Part shown: positions 46,388 through 57,798 of the stretch, in pieces
How positions within the stretch are numbered: position 1 is the stretch's first letter
Layout of the letters: each line of letters opens with the position of its first letter
Program-made: the position numbers and the translations under genes
The notes under the pieces: generated by a model
The model's database searches: none
What the model was told of the DNA's origin: nothing
What the model saw: only the letters and a program-made list of their open reading frames with translations
Source of the DNA: Daphnia pulex
Lineage: Eukaryota; Arthropoda; Branchiopoda; Diplostraca; Daphniidae
Direction of reading: 5' to 3'
Assembly (NCBI RefSeq): GCF_021134715.1
Contig: NC_060018.1
Span: forward strand, 7,271,501 to 7,335,500
DNA: 64,000 nucleotides

Positions 46388-46798
46388 TTAAAAATTGGTA
46401 TTGCAATAGTTTTCCGTTCGAGTTCATTTTTAAATTTTACGATTGCTTATAGATCTTTTACGGACGGAAGTACGGACGTTTTTCTATTCTTCGTAAACAA
46501 AATGGGTACACATTCTTTCATCCTATAATTTGTCTCTGACTACATTTTGTGTTTGTAAACTACACTCAAAGACCGCCATAATGCATTTCGGCACTGGTTC
46601 TGAAAAATAGACACGTTTCTGGAAACGCCAAGTAACAGGTCATGGCTCCACGGTTCCGAGATAGATCCCGGGACCTGGGATACCCATGACTGCACAGTTA
46701 ATATTTGTAATCATGCGTAAATTTGAGATACTAGTAAACGATTGAAAATGAGTTGTTCCACTAGAAAATACTAGCATGTGAAACAAATGGCAATTCAC

Positions 46799-46880
46799 CG
46801 CAGTTGGTAGGGTTCGAACCTACGCCCTCAGAGAGGAATAGATTTCAAGTCTATCGCCTTAACCACTCGGCCACAACTGC
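46799..46880 (-). tRNA. tRNA-Ser(UGA)
   Basis: Unit 20; matches unit 1. Confidence 0.96.
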
Positions 46881-46998
46881 CCCGATTTTTCAGACAATCT
46901 AGTAATAATATTTATTGGTTCACCAATATTTCCGTTTGACCTTACTGAAGAGCAGGTTAAATGAGAGATGCAAAATCCAAGCACTTTCTTTAAGTGTA

Positions 46999-47082
46999 GG
47001 TCGTGTGGCCTAATGGATAAGGCGTCGGACTTCTATGAAAGTAGTTATCCGAAAATTGCGGGTTCGAGTCCCGCCACGATTA
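46999..47082 (+). tRNA. tRNA-Arg(UCU), split
   Basis: Unit 20; matches unit 1. Confidence 0.92.
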
Positions 47083-47346
47083 ATAGCATATGACGAAACT
47101 ATTAGTTCATGATGAGTAGTAGTTAACCACAAACCATGGGGAATCATGTCAGATCAATAAAACTACAAATATATCTCGAACACTCAATGAATATCACTGG
47201 CTTGCATTGCCTTCACAGTGACGATTGAAATTGGCTGCTGATATAGCCTTGCTTGGTAGATACCTTAAATCATTCTCTCTAAAGACACACAGAGTATACC
47301 TAACTGATGATGAATGAACATTTTATTAATATATTAAGAATTTATT

Positions 47347-47420
47347 GGCCTGTTAGCTCAGTTGGTTAGAGCGCCGTGCTAATAACGCGGAGGTCATGAG
47401 TTCGATCCTCTTACGGGCCA
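47347..47420 (+). tRNA. tRNA-Ile(AAU)
   Basis: Unit 20; consensus. Confidence 0.95.
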
Positions 47421-47497
47421 CTATAATTCTTTCATTAAATATTTTCCACTCTAAAAAGGTACTGATAGATTCGAAATATTTTGCTAAAATAGTGAAT

Positions 47498-47579
47498 GCA
47501 GATATGGCCGAGTGGTTAAGGCGACTGACTCGAAATCAGTTTCCATCTTGGAGCGTAGGTTCGAATCCTACTATCTGCG
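47498..47579 (+). tRNA. tRNA-Ser(CGA)
   Basis: Unit 20; consensus. Confidence 0.96.
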
Positions 47580-48214
47580 TTTTGTGGCATTTTATTGGTA
47601 AATGTAACTACACAACATTTGATCAAGTGACGCCAGAAGTTATTTCTAGTCATTTTTTGGGAGAACATCCAAGTTTAAAATCAGTAGGGGAGTACACAGT
47701 GAGAGAAGAACGAAAGGTCTTTAGGTCTTTAGCATATGTGATGGCCCTGGACAAGACAAGACAAACTAAGCAACGGGGTGACCCTGGATAAGGCATGCTC
47801 TCAACAATGGTCCGTACGAGTGGTAAGAACAGTCAGGTCCATCGAAGTCGAGGTCTGTGATCGTAGGCCAGGTTTAGATAGTTTCTAAAAGTAGATGAGA
47901 GACAACAAGTACACGTTGCCGAGAATGCACCTTACCATCATGACCAGCGTCTTGAATTCAGCGCGTTGTTGCTCCAGGAACCAGTGAAGACGGCAGAGAA
48001 GGATGAGAGAGTCAGAGTTCACCTGTAAAACAGCAGAATAAGTTCCGCTGCCAAGTAATTGTCACTGGCAAAGGTTTCCAAGTTTAAGCATGCCATTTCA
48101 GCGATTTCCCAACACTTGGACCAATGAAAATTTTTGCTTGAAAACAGTAAAACAAAAGACAAGTAATTGCCAATTTAACGACGATTTTCGATAATTATAG
48201 TTTCGGTTGCTCGC

Positions 48215-48287
48215 TACCTCTGGCGAGACTCGAACTCGCAATCCCCGGCTTAGGAGGCCGGTGCCTTATCCATTAGGCCACAAAGGC
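48215..48287 (-). tRNA. tRNA-Arg(CCU)
   Basis: Unit 20; matches unit 1. Confidence 0.96.
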
Positions 48288-48793
48288 TGAGTTATGTTGA
48301 ATCTCCTATTCGAGGAATGACGTTATATTGCAAAGCTTTTTCCTAGAAGATAGCCAAACGTCCCATGTTATATAAACATACAGCGATTACCGTCTGTGGA
48401 CATCGTCTCAATCTTGAAAACCATGTTTTTTGAATAATCTTAACTACAAACTCTATTTACAGCTTTCGAGTTCTATAACTGGACATACATTTACTATTGC
48501 AATTAGTTGTATCAAATATCAAGGCTTTCTACTCTCACAATGAGGGATACTCTTTCTCACTATCTCATTTCATTATTTGTGTATGTTCCACGACCTATAT
48601 CCGAATGTACTTCCTTTTGGTTCGCACTTTCTCTACATCGTAGGAATTAACGTAAAGAAACACCATGAGAACTCGTGTTGTCGTCTATGAACATCTATGA
48701 ATTCTGCCCATAATGGTGAATGATTTCAAACGATATTAACTTGATAATAAATGGTGGAAAACCAACAATACTAACTAAAATCAGAAGACTAGC

Positions 48794-48866
48794 CGCCCGA
48801 TAAGGGACTTGAACCCTTGACCTCAGGATTAAAAGTCCCGCGCTCTACCGTCTGAGCTAACCGGGC
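48794..48866 (-). tRNA. tRNA-Lys(UUU)
   Basis: Unit 21; matches unit 1. Confidence 0.96.
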
Positions 48867-49258
48867 TTAATAATTTGTATTGCAATAGTTTTCCGTTCGA
48901 GTTCATTTTTGAATTTTACGATTGCTTATAGATCTTTTACGGACGGAAGTACGGACGTTTTTCTATTCTTCGTAAACAAAATGGGTACACATTCTTTCAT
49001 CCTATAATTTGTCTCTGACTACATTTTGTGTTTGTAAACTACACTCAAAGACCGCCATAATGCATTTCGGCACTGGTTCTGAAAAATAGACACGTTTCTG
49101 GAAACGCCAAGTAACAGGTCATGGCTCCACGGTTCCGAGATAGATCCCGGGACCTAGGATACCCATGACTGCACAGTTAATATTTGTAATCATGCGTAAA
49201 TTTGAGATACTAGTAAACGATTGAAAATGAGTTGTTCCACTAGAAAATACTAGCATGT

Positions 49259-49266
49259 GAAACAAA
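49259..49266. repeat. hAT target-site duplication, left (copy 1)
   Basis: GAAACAAA, repeated at 51985-51992 and present once in empty units. Eight bp is the hAT length. Confidence 0.96.
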
Positions 49267-49286
49267 CAGTGAGTCGTATCGCTTAG
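49267..49286 (+). repeat. hAT left terminal inverted repeat (copy 1)
   Basis: CAGTGAGTCGTATCGCTTAG, perfectly inverted at 51965-51984. Confidence 0.97.
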
Positions 49287-49447
49287 TTTTCACCGTACTT
49301 TTTTTAAATCATTTTCTGAAAACAACAACAATAAGAATGGGGGGCAACAGCCGCTTGAAAAAAAAATCTGGATTTTTCATAGTTTTTGACCTTGTTGGTT
49401 TTTTAATTGGGGGCGTTAAATATTAGCCGCAGGTGATTGATTGTTTT

Positions 49448-49453
49448 TTTATT
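49448..49453 (-). promoter_or_regulatory. Likely polyadenylation signal of transposase (copy 1)
   Basis: AATAAA on the minus strand, about 60 bp after the stop codon. Confidence 0.55.
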
Positions 49454-49514
49454 TTAGTACTGTTTAGATTTTTAAACACAGCAACAAACAAAAAACAAGT
49501 AGACTTTAAATATA

Positions 49515-51636
49515 TTAGGCCGTGAATAATGCATTTGCTCTTACGACTAAAATATCTTCAAGGATCGATTCAGTTAAGTTCGAGCGGTAAACCGACAAAA
49601 TGAATTTCAGACCGGAAAACAGCCGTTCAACACTCACTTGTGTGCAAGGCACTGCAAGGGCAACCTAAACTTATTTACGCGTTAGTTTTGGATGAAAATA
49701 GAAACAAATATCTTATTATTTAAAAATTTAACCTTAGCCAACACATAAAGCTGATGTTTCAACAAGCGATTGTCCTCCCAGTATTTTAGAACATCAGTTG
49801 AGCGGTCAACAAGTTTGTCTTTCACGAAATCGTGAATCATTTTTTCAATAACGGATTCATTTTCATTAGCAGTGCTTCTCTCACGTCGTTCTGCTTCTTT
49901 CTCCAAAAGCATCTCTTGAAGCTCGTCATTCTCTAAAGCTGCCCCGGTTTCAATCGGCTGAAGGTTCGGTTGAGGTAACCTGGCGGACGTATTAGTTGAA
50001 GGTTCGCTTCGGTTAGATTCAATTAAACGCCACAGCTTTAGTAAATGTTCCCGGGCTGCTTTTAACTGATCAGCTTCGAGCATGACATTATATCTAAACA
50101 AAATATGGTGGCTGATGAGCGATAAAAAAAATTAAAAAAAATTGTTTACCTCGGATCAAGATAAAGAGCTGCCAACACAACTTCGCTGGTTAAAAGGACT
50201 GCCAACCTCTTTTTCATGTGCTTTAGTAAATTTTTAGCAAAACTCGAGTTGAATTTAGAAATTTCTAGTTGACACTTGAGCCACGAACCATAAAAATCCC
50301 CGATTGTGAGTTGCTCTGATTGCAAAACGGTAGTCAAGATACGAGCCGGTTTTAATATTTTTATAATATCTTCAATTCTTGACCAATCCTGTTCTGTGAG
50401 TTTAAGGTTTTGGTTTTTACCCTCATTTGTCAGTTCAGCAATAAATTCCTTCAACTCAATAAGCCTTTCTAACATCAAACATGTTGAACACCAACGAGTG
50501 AGGCAGTCGATTATTGGCTTCTTTTGACCTGCCAGCCTTATTGCTGCCATAAACGTTTGACTCCTTAAGGTCTTGCAAACAGCTCTTGCCTTGGCAATAA
50601 CTGCTATACCAGGCTCAGCCAATGCGTCAAGAATAGCGAGCTGAAGAGTGTGGGCAGCACAGCGCACACCTTGCAACATATTTTGCAATTCCGCACTCTC
50701 CTCTCCTCCTTCATCGCTCACATTTTGTCCCTCTTCCATTCGACGAATTAATTCTTCTTCAAGCAAGCGGTCATTATAATCACTGTCTTCTTCTTCGTCA
50801 CTCTCTGCTGAATCAGTTTGAGCCAAAATACGACTGGCTTTTAACATATTGGCACCGTTATCGGTTGTTAGACTATACACTTGCCACAACTTTATCCCAA
50901 AAACACCGAAAACGTCCAGCAAATTTTGTTTAAAGTTTACAGCAGTGTGACTTTGTTTCATCTCTATGATTGCTAGAGTGTAGAGCTGAATTTTTCCTTT
51001 CTTGTTAAACTGGAGATTTATGCCTAAAAGAGCTCGGTCCAAGCGAGTCGCACAATCCATTTTAACAGAAACAAATCGATTTTTCACATCCTTTTTAATC
51101 TTGTCGCGTATTTCCTTAGCTTTTCCTTCCACCTTGTCGCGAATATTTTCTGCGCTAATAGTAAAAGTTCCCCCAAAACCCTTAAGGATAGGATCTAGAA
51201 TTTTTCGAAAGCCCGAATCACTAAGCGCTTTAAAGGGTCTCCCATTAACAGTTACCATCTCTACACACGCGTCTACAACTTGCCTTTCAGTAATTTCTAT
51301 TGACAACCGACGCTTCTTCGTAGGAGGCTGCAATGACGAGTTAGACGAACCATTGGCTTCAAGACTATTGCTGGCAGATGCTAGCGAATTGTTGAAAGTG
51401 ACATCACGATTCTCTTCAGAACTCTCGGAATCAGCTTTGGTATTACTTAAGTGTTCTATTAATTGAAACTGCTCTCTGTGTTTTGCCTTCAAATGAGCTC
51501 GTAAATTTCCGGCATGATAAGAAGTACGCCCGGGCTTTTTACAACCAGGAACTAAACACACAATATCCTTTTCTGCACGTTTTTCAAAAAACTTAAACAC
51601 GGGATTTTCTTTAGGAGATGACATTACAAGACTCAA
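49515..51636 (-). CDS. hAT transposase, three exons, 665 aa (copy 1)
   Basis: Catalyses cut-and-paste transposition of its element. Exon 1 is 51636-50150, exon 2 50093-49733, exon 3 49664-49515; introns of 56 and 68 bp have GT...AG ends and keep the frame. Residues 27-53 form a BED-type zinc finger (C27, C32, H48, H53), with a basic nuclear-localisation-like TKKRR at 106-110. The RNase H-like core has D194 (KMDCATR) and D259 (TTDNGANM) as likely catalytic aspartates, then an acidic stretch (274-315), RCAAHTLQLAI at 324-334 and RW at 380-381. YLDPR ends exon 1. Exons 2-3 give the hAT dimerisation region: YWED, LYVLAK, then VPCTQVSVERLFS. Length fits the family (about 600-700 aa). The ATG at 51636 is used; a second Met is four codons later. 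The third acidic catalytic residue was not assigned. Frame intact. Confidence 0.93.
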
Positions 51637-51964
51637 ACGTTTTTACTAACTTCTCTTAACCGCAAGAATACAGAGAATGTGAACTGAAAACACAGAGCTA
51701 ACAGAATGTCTAACCTATTTTAAAAGCCAGAGCGTAGCAGAAATTTAGTGGGTGGTTTTCGGGACAATGAACAATACAGCAAACAACTCGCTGTTTTATT
51801 TTACCGATGGTCAAAGCTTTTCGTGGGGCGTGGTTTTTTTTTATTTTTATTTTTCAAAAGAAGGAACTATTGTTCAACCATTGAATTTTTAAAACGAAGT
51901 CTGGCAACAAAATTGATTCAATTTTAGAAAAAAACCAAAAAAAAACAAAGTTTTGGTTTTTTTT

Positions 51965-51984
51965 CTAAGCGATACGACTCACTG
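51965..51984 (-). repeat. hAT right terminal inverted repeat (copy 1)
   Basis: Exact reverse complement of the left end. Confidence 0.97.
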
Positions 51985-51992
51985 GAAACAAA
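51985..51992. repeat. hAT target-site duplication, right (copy 1)
   Basis: GAAACAAA, partner of 49259-49266. Confidence 0.96.
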
Positions 51993-52003
51993 TGGCAATT
52001 CAC

Positions 52004-52085
52004 CGCAGTTGGTAGGGTTCGAACCTACGCCCTCAGAGAGGAATAGATTTCAAGTCTATCGCCTTAACCACTCGGCCACAACTGC
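52004..52085 (-). tRNA. tRNA-Ser(UGA)
   Basis: Unit 21; sequence matches unit 1, but the hAT insertion begins 20 nt past its 3' end (12 nt plus the target duplication), so its usual T4 is displaced. The next T4 on this strand lies about 60 nt away, inside the transposon end. Confidence 0.95.
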
Positions 52086-52203
52086 CCCGATTTTTCAGAC
52101 AATCTAGTAATAATATTTATTGGTTCACCAATATTTCCGTTTGACCTTACTGAAGAGCAGGTTAAATGAGAGATGCAAAATCCAAGCACTTTCTTTAAGT
52201 GTA

Positions 52204-52287
52204 GGTCGTGTGGCCTAATGGATAAGGCGTCGGACTTCTATGAAAGTAGTTATCCGAAAATTGCGGGTTCGAGTCCCGCCACGATTA
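52204..52287 (+). tRNA. tRNA-Arg(UCU), split
   Basis: Unit 21; matches unit 1. Confidence 0.92.
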
Positions 52288-52551
52288 ATAGCATATGACG
52301 AAACTATTAGTTCATGATGAGTAGTAGTTAACCACAAACCATGGGGAATCATGTCAGATCAATAAAACTACAAATATATCTCGAACACTCAATGAATATC
52401 ACTGGCTTGCATTGCCTTCACAGTGACGATTGAAATTGGCTGCTGCTATAGCCTTGCTTGGTAGATACCTTAAATCATTCTCTCTAAAGACACACAGAGT
52501 ATACCTAACTGATGATGAATGAACCTTTTATTAATATATTAAGAATTTATT

Positions 52552-52625
52552 GGCCTGTTAGCTCAGTTGGTTAGATCGCCGTGCTAATAACGCGGAGGTC
52601 ATGAGTTCGATCCTCTTACGGGCCA
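52552..52625 (+). tRNA. tRNA-Ile(AAU), first copy, D-stem mismatch
   Basis: Unit 21; G24 to T gives a C-T mismatch in the D stem. Confidence 0.86.
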
Positions 52626-52702
52626 CTATAATTCTTTCATTAAATATTTTCCACTCTAAAAAGGTACTGATAGATTTGAAATATTTTGCTAAAATAGTGA
52701 AT

Positions 52703-52784
52703 GCAGATATGGCCGAGTGGTTAAGGCGACTGACTCGAAATCAGTTTCCATCTTGGAGCGTAGGTTCGAATCCTACTATCTGCG
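52703..52784 (+). tRNA. tRNA-Ser(CGA), first copy
   Basis: Unit 21; consensus. Confidence 0.96.
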
Positions 52785-52802
52785 TTTTGTGGCATTTGCG
52801 GC

Positions 52803-52832
52803 AAATTGCGGGTTCGAGTCCCGCCACGATTA
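52803..52832 (+). pseudogene. tRNA-Arg(UCU) 3' fragment
   Basis: Unit 21; the same 30-nt relic as units 3 and 7, with filler GCGGC before it. Confidence 0.9.
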
Positions 52833-53096
52833 ATAGCATATGACGAAACAATTAGTTCATGATGAGTAGTAGTTAACCACAAACCATGGGGAATCATGTC
52901 AGATCAATAAAACTACAAATATATCTCGAACACTCAATGAATATCACTGGCTTGCATTGCCTTCACAGTGACGATTGAAATTGGCTGCTGATATAGCCTT
53001 GCTTGGTAGATACCTTAAATCATTCTCTCTAAAGACACACAGAGTATACCTAACTGATGATGAATGAACCTTTTATTAATATATTAAGAATTTATT

Positions 53097-53170
53097 GGCC
53101 TGTTAGCTCAGTTGGTTAGAGCGCCGTGCTAATAACGCGGAGGTCATGAGTTCGATCCTCTTACGGGCCA
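53097..53170 (+). tRNA. tRNA-Ile(AAU), second copy
   Basis: Unit 21; consensus. Confidence 0.95.
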
Positions 53171-53247
53171 CTATAATTCTTTCATTAAATATTTTCCACT
53201 CTAAAAAGGTACTGATAGATTCGAAATATTTTGCTAAAATAGTGAAT

Positions 53248-53329
53248 GCAGATATGGCCGAGTGGTTAAGGCGACTGACTCGAAATCAGTTTCCATCTTG
53301 GAGCGTAGGTTCGAATCCTACTATCTGCG
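53248..53329 (+). tRNA. tRNA-Ser(CGA), second copy
   Basis: Unit 21; consensus. Confidence 0.96.
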
Positions 53330-53968
53330 TTTTGTGGCATTTTATTGGTAAATGTAACTACACAACATTTGATCAAGTGACGCCAGAAGTTATTTCTAGT
53401 CATTTTTTGGGAGAACATCCAAGTTTAAAATCAGTAGGGGAGTACACAGTGAGAGAAGAACGAAAGGTCTTTAGGTCTTTAGCATATGTGATGGCCCTGG
53501 ACAAGACAAGACAAACTAAGCAACGGGGTGACCCTGGATAAGGCATGCTCTCAACAATGGTCCGTACGAGTGGTAAGAACAGTCAGGTCCATCGAAGTCG
53601 AGGTCTGTGATCGTAGGCCAGGTTTAGATAGTTTCTAAAAGTAGATGAGAGACAACAAGTACACGTTGCCGAGAATGCACCTTACCATCATGACCAGCGT
53701 CTTGAATTCAGCGCGTTGTTGCTCCAGGAACCAGTGAAGACGGCAGAGAAGGATGAGAGAGTCAGAGTTCACCTGTAAAACAGCAGAATAAGTTCCGCTG
53801 CCAAGTAATTGTCACTGCCTGGCAAAGGTTTCCAAGTTTAAGCATGCCATTTCAGCGATTTCCCAACACTTGGACCAATGAAAATTTTTGCTTGAAAACA
53901 GTAAAACAAAAGACAAGTAATTGCCAATTTAACGACGATTTTTGATAATTATAGTTTCGGTTGCTCGC

Positions 53969-54041
53969 TACCTCTGGCGAGACTCGAACTCGCAATCCCC
54001 GGCTTAGGAGGCCGGTGCCTTATCCATTAGGCCACAAAGGC
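53969..54041 (-). tRNA. tRNA-Arg(CCU)
   Basis: Unit 21; matches unit 1. Confidence 0.96.
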
Positions 54042-54547
54042 TGAGTTATGTTGAATCTCCTATTCGAGGAATGACGTTATATTGCAAAGCTTCTTCCTAG
54101 AAGATAGCCAAACGTCCCATGTTATATAAACATACAGCGATTACCGTCTGTGGACATCGTCTCAATCTTGAAAACCATGTTTTTTGAATAATCTTAACTA
54201 CAAACTCTATTTACAGCTTTCGAGTTCTATAACTGGACATACATTTACTATTGCAATTAGTTGTATCAAATATCAAGGCTTTCTACTCTCACAATGAGGG
54301 ATACTCTTTCTCACTATCTCATTTCATTATTTGTGTATGTTCCACGACCTATATCCGAATGTACTTCCTTTTGGTTCGCACTTTCTCTACATCGTAGGAA
54401 TTAACGTAAAGAAACACCATGAGAACTCGTGTTGTCGTCTATGAACATCTATGAATTCTGCCCATAATGGTGAATGATTTCAAACGATATTAACTTGATA
54501 ATAAATGGTGGAAAACCAACAATACTAACTAAAATCAGAAGACTAGC

Positions 54548-54620
54548 CGCCCGATAAGAGACTTGAACCCTTGACCTCAGGATTAAAAGTCCCGCGCTCT
54601 ACCGTCTGAGCTAACCGGGC
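54548..54620 (-). tRNA. tRNA-Lys(UUU)
   Basis: Unit 22; T-stem G-U variant as in units 4 and 6. Confidence 0.94.
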
Positions 54621-55031
54621 TTAATAATTGGTATTGCAATAGTTTTCCGTTCGAGTTCATTTTTGAATTTTACGATTGCTTATAGATCTTTTACGGACGG
54701 AAGTACGGACGTTTTTCTATTCTTCGTAAACAAAATGGGTACACATTCTTTCATCCTATAATTTGTCTCTGACTACATTTTGTGTTTGTAAACTACACTC
54801 AAAGACCGCCATAATGCATTTCGGCACTGGTTCTGAAAAATAGACACGTTTCTGGAAACGCCAAGTAACAGGTCATGGCTCCACGGTTCCGAGATAGATC
54901 CCGGGACCTAGGATACCCATGACTGCACAGTTAATATTTGTAATCATGCGTAAATTTGAGATACTAGTAAACGATTGAAAATGAGTTGTTCCACTAGAAA
55001 ATACTAGCATGTGAAACAAATGGCAATTCAC

Positions 55032-55113
55032 CGCAGATGGTAGGGTTCGAACCTACGCCCTCAGAGAGGAATAGATTTCAAGTCTATCGCCTTAACCACT
55101 CGGCCACAACTGC
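55032..55113 (-). tRNA. tRNA-Ser(UGA), acceptor mismatch
   Basis: Unit 22; A68 to T gives a T-T mismatch at 5-68. Confidence 0.89.
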
Positions 55114-55231
55114 CCCGATTTTTCAGACAATCTAGTAATAATATTTATTGGTTCACCAATATTTCCGTTTGACCTTACTGAAGAGCAGGTTAAATGAGAG
55201 ATGCAAAATCCAAGCACTTTCTTTAAGTGTA

Positions 55232-55315
55232 GGTCGTGTGGCCTAATGGATAAGGCGTCGGACTTCTATGAAAGTAGTTATCCGAAAATTGCGGGTTCGA
55301 GTCCCGCCACGATTA
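55232..55315 (+). tRNA. tRNA-Arg(UCU), split
   Basis: Unit 22; matches unit 1. Confidence 0.92.
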
Positions 55316-55579
55316 ATAGCATATGACGAAACTATTAGTTCATGATGAGTAGTAGTTAACCACAAACCATGGGGAATCATGTCAGATCAATAAAACTACA
55401 AATATATCTCGAACACTCAATGAATATCACTGGCTTGCATTGCCTTCACAGTGACGATTGAAATTGGCTGCTGATATAGCCTTGCTTGGTAGATACCTTA
55501 AATCATTCTCTCTAAAGACACACAGAGTATACCTAACTGATGATGAATGAACCTTTTATTAATATATTAAGAATTTATT

Positions 55580-55653
55580 GGCCTGTTAGCTCAGTTGGTT
55601 AGAGCGCCGTGCTAATAACGCGGAGGTCATGAGTTCGATCCTCTTACGGGCCA
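55580..55653 (+). tRNA. tRNA-Ile(AAU)
   Basis: Unit 22; consensus. Confidence 0.95.
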
Positions 55654-55730
55654 CTATAATTCTTTCATTAAATATTTTCCACTCTAAAAAGGTACTGATA
55701 GATTTGAAATATTTTGCTAAAATAGTGAAT

Positions 55731-55812
55731 GCAGATATGGCCGAGTGGTTAAGGCGACTGACTCGAAATCAATTTCCATCTTGGAGCGTAGGTTCGAATC
55801 CTACTATCTGCG
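55731..55812 (+). tRNA. tRNA-Ser(CGA), anticodon-stem mismatch
   Basis: Unit 22; G42 to A gives a C-A mismatch at 28-42. Confidence 0.89.
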
Positions 55813-56451
55813 TTTTGTGGCATTTTATTGGTAAATGTAACTACACAACATTTGATCAAGTGACGCCAGAAGTTATTTCTAGTCATTTTTTGGGAGAACA
55901 TCCAAGTTTAAAATAGGAAGGGGAGTACACAGTGAGAGAAGAACGAAAGGTCTTTAGGTCTTTAGCATATGTGATGGCCCTGGACAAGACAAGACAAACT
56001 AAGCAACGGGGTGACCCTGGATAAGGCATGCTCTCAACAATGGTCCGTACGAGTGGTAAGAACAGTCAGGTCCATCGAAGTCGAGGTCTGTGATCGTAGG
56101 CCAGGTTTAGATAGTTTCTAAAAGTAGATGAGAGACAACAAGTACACGTTGCCGAGAATGCACCTTACCATCATGACCAGCGTCTTGAATTCAGCGCGTT
56201 GTTGCTCCAGGAACCAGTGAAGACGGCAGAGAAGGATGAGAGAGTCAGAGTTCACCTGTAAAACAGCAGAATAAGTTCCGCTGCCAAGTAATTGTCACTG
56301 CCTGGCAAAGGTTTCCAAGTTTAAGCATGCCATTTCAGCGATTTCCCAACACTTGGACCAATGAAAATTTTTGCTTGAAAACAGTAAAACAAAAGACAAG
56401 TAATTGCCAATTTAACGACGATTTTCGATAATTATAGTTTCGGTTGCTCGC

Positions 56452-56524
56452 TACCTCTGGCGAGACTCGAACTCGCAATCCCCGGCTTAGGAGGCCGGTG
56501 CCTTATCCATTAGGCCACAAAGGC
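56452..56524 (-). tRNA. tRNA-Arg(CCU)
   Basis: Unit 22; matches unit 1. Confidence 0.96.
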
Positions 56525-57030
56525 TGAGTTATGTTGAATCTCCTATTCGAGGAATGACGTTATATTGCAAAGCTTTTTCCTAGAAGATAGCCAAACGTCC
56601 CATGTTATATAAACATACAGCGATTACCGTCTGTGGACATCGTCTCAATCTTGAAAACCATGTTTTTTGAATAATCTTAACTACAAACTCTATTTACAGC
56701 TTTCGAGTTCTATAACTGGACATACATTTACTATTGCAATTAGTTGTATCAAATATCAAGGCTTTCTACTCTCACAATGAGGGATACTCTTTCTCACTAT
56801 CTCATTTCATTATTTGTGTATGTTCCACGACCTATATCCGAATGTACTTCCTTTTGGTTCGCACTTTCTCTACATCGTAGGAATTAACGTAAAGAAACAC
56901 CATGAGAACTCGTGTTGTCGTCTATGAACATCTATGAATTCTGCCCATAATGGTGAATGATTTCAAACGATATTAACTTGATAATAAATGGTGGAAAACC
57001 AACAATACTAACTAAAATCAAAAGACTAGC

Positions 57031-57103
57031 CGCCCGATAAGGGACTTGAACCCTTGACCTCAGGATTAAAAGTCCCGCGCTCTACCGTCTGAGCTAACCG
57101 GGC
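57031..57103 (-). tRNA. tRNA-Lys(UUU)
   Basis: Unit 23; matches unit 1. Confidence 0.96.
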
Positions 57104-57514
57104 TTAATAATTGGTATTGCAATAGTTTTCCGTTCGAGTTCATTTTTAAATTTTACGATTGCTTATAGATCTTTTACGGACGGAAGTACGGACGTTTTTC
57201 TATTCTTCGTAAACAAAATGGGTACACATTCTTTCATCCTATAATTTGTCTCTGACTACATTTTGTGTTTGTAAACTACACTCAAAGACCGCCATAATGC
57301 ATTTCGGCACTGGTTCTGAAAAATAGACACGTTTCTGGAAACGCCAAGTAACAGGTCATGGCTCCACGGTTCCGAGATAGATCCCGGGACCTGGGATACC
57401 CATGACTGCACAGTTAATATTTGTAATCATGCGTAAATTTGAGATACTAGTAAACGATTGAAAATGAGTTGTTCCACTAGAAAATACTAGCATGTGAAAC
57501 AAATGGCAATTCAC

Positions 57515-57596
57515 CGCAGTTGGTAGGGTTCGAACCTACGCCCTCAGAGAGGAATAGATTTCAAGTCTATCGCCTTAACCACTCGGCCACAACTGC
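57515..57596 (-). tRNA. tRNA-Ser(UGA)
   Basis: Unit 23; matches unit 1. Confidence 0.96.
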
Positions 57597-57714
57597 CCCG
57601 ATTTTTCAGACAATCTAGTAATAATATTTATTGGTTCACCAATATTTCCGTTTGACCTTACTGAAGAGCAGGTTAAATGAGAGATGCAAAATCCAAGCAC
57701 TTTCTTTAAGTGTA

Positions 57715-57798
57715 GGTCGTGTGGCCTAATGGATAAGGCGTCGGACTTCTATGAAAGTAGTTATCCGAAAATTGCGGGTTCGAGTCCCGCCACGATTA
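57715..57798 (+). tRNA. tRNA-Arg(UCU), split
   Basis: Unit 23; matches unit 1. Confidence 0.92.

Larger units (their letters stand above)
46173..48651. repeat. tDNA unit 20 (2,479 bp)
   Basis: Six tRNAs, all of consensus sequence. Confidence 0.97.
49267..51984 (-). mobile_element. hAT DNA transposon, copy 1 (2,718 bp)
   Basis: Complete element. Its ends are perfect 20-bp inverted repeats starting CAGTG, with 8-bp target duplications and one three-exon transposase gene on the minus strand. Empty sites in the other units prove the boundaries. It sits 12 bp from the 3' end of tRNA-Ser(UGA), with its right end facing it. The 328 bp between the transposase start and the right inverted repeat should hold its promoter, and end in an A-rich/T-rich subterminal palindrome (about 51925-51965). 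The 228 bp on the left hold the 3' UTR. No inactivating change was seen, so it could be autonomous. Confidence 0.97.
48652..54405. repeat. tDNA unit 21 (5,754 bp: hAT insertion plus 545-bp duplication)
   Basis: The length is fully explained: 2,479 + 2,718 (hAT) + 8 (target duplication) + 545 (first copy 52258-52797, second 52803-53342) + 4 (spacer insertion). Eight tRNAs. Confidence 0.97.
54406..56888. repeat. tDNA unit 22 (2,483 bp)
   Basis: Six tRNAs, 4-bp spacer insertion. Confidence 0.97.

Noticed and set aside
49682-50101. A separate 139-codon protein next to the transposase
   Set aside because: It is transposase exon 2 read through both neighbouring splice sites. Splicing joins it in frame with exon 1 (YLDPR) and exon 3 (VPCTQVSVERLFS).
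50306-51466. Plus-strand open frames within the hAT element (50306-50527, 51002-51466 and the matching pair in copy 2)
   Set aside because: They are antisense shadows of transposase exon 1, which has clear zinc-finger and catalytic motifs.
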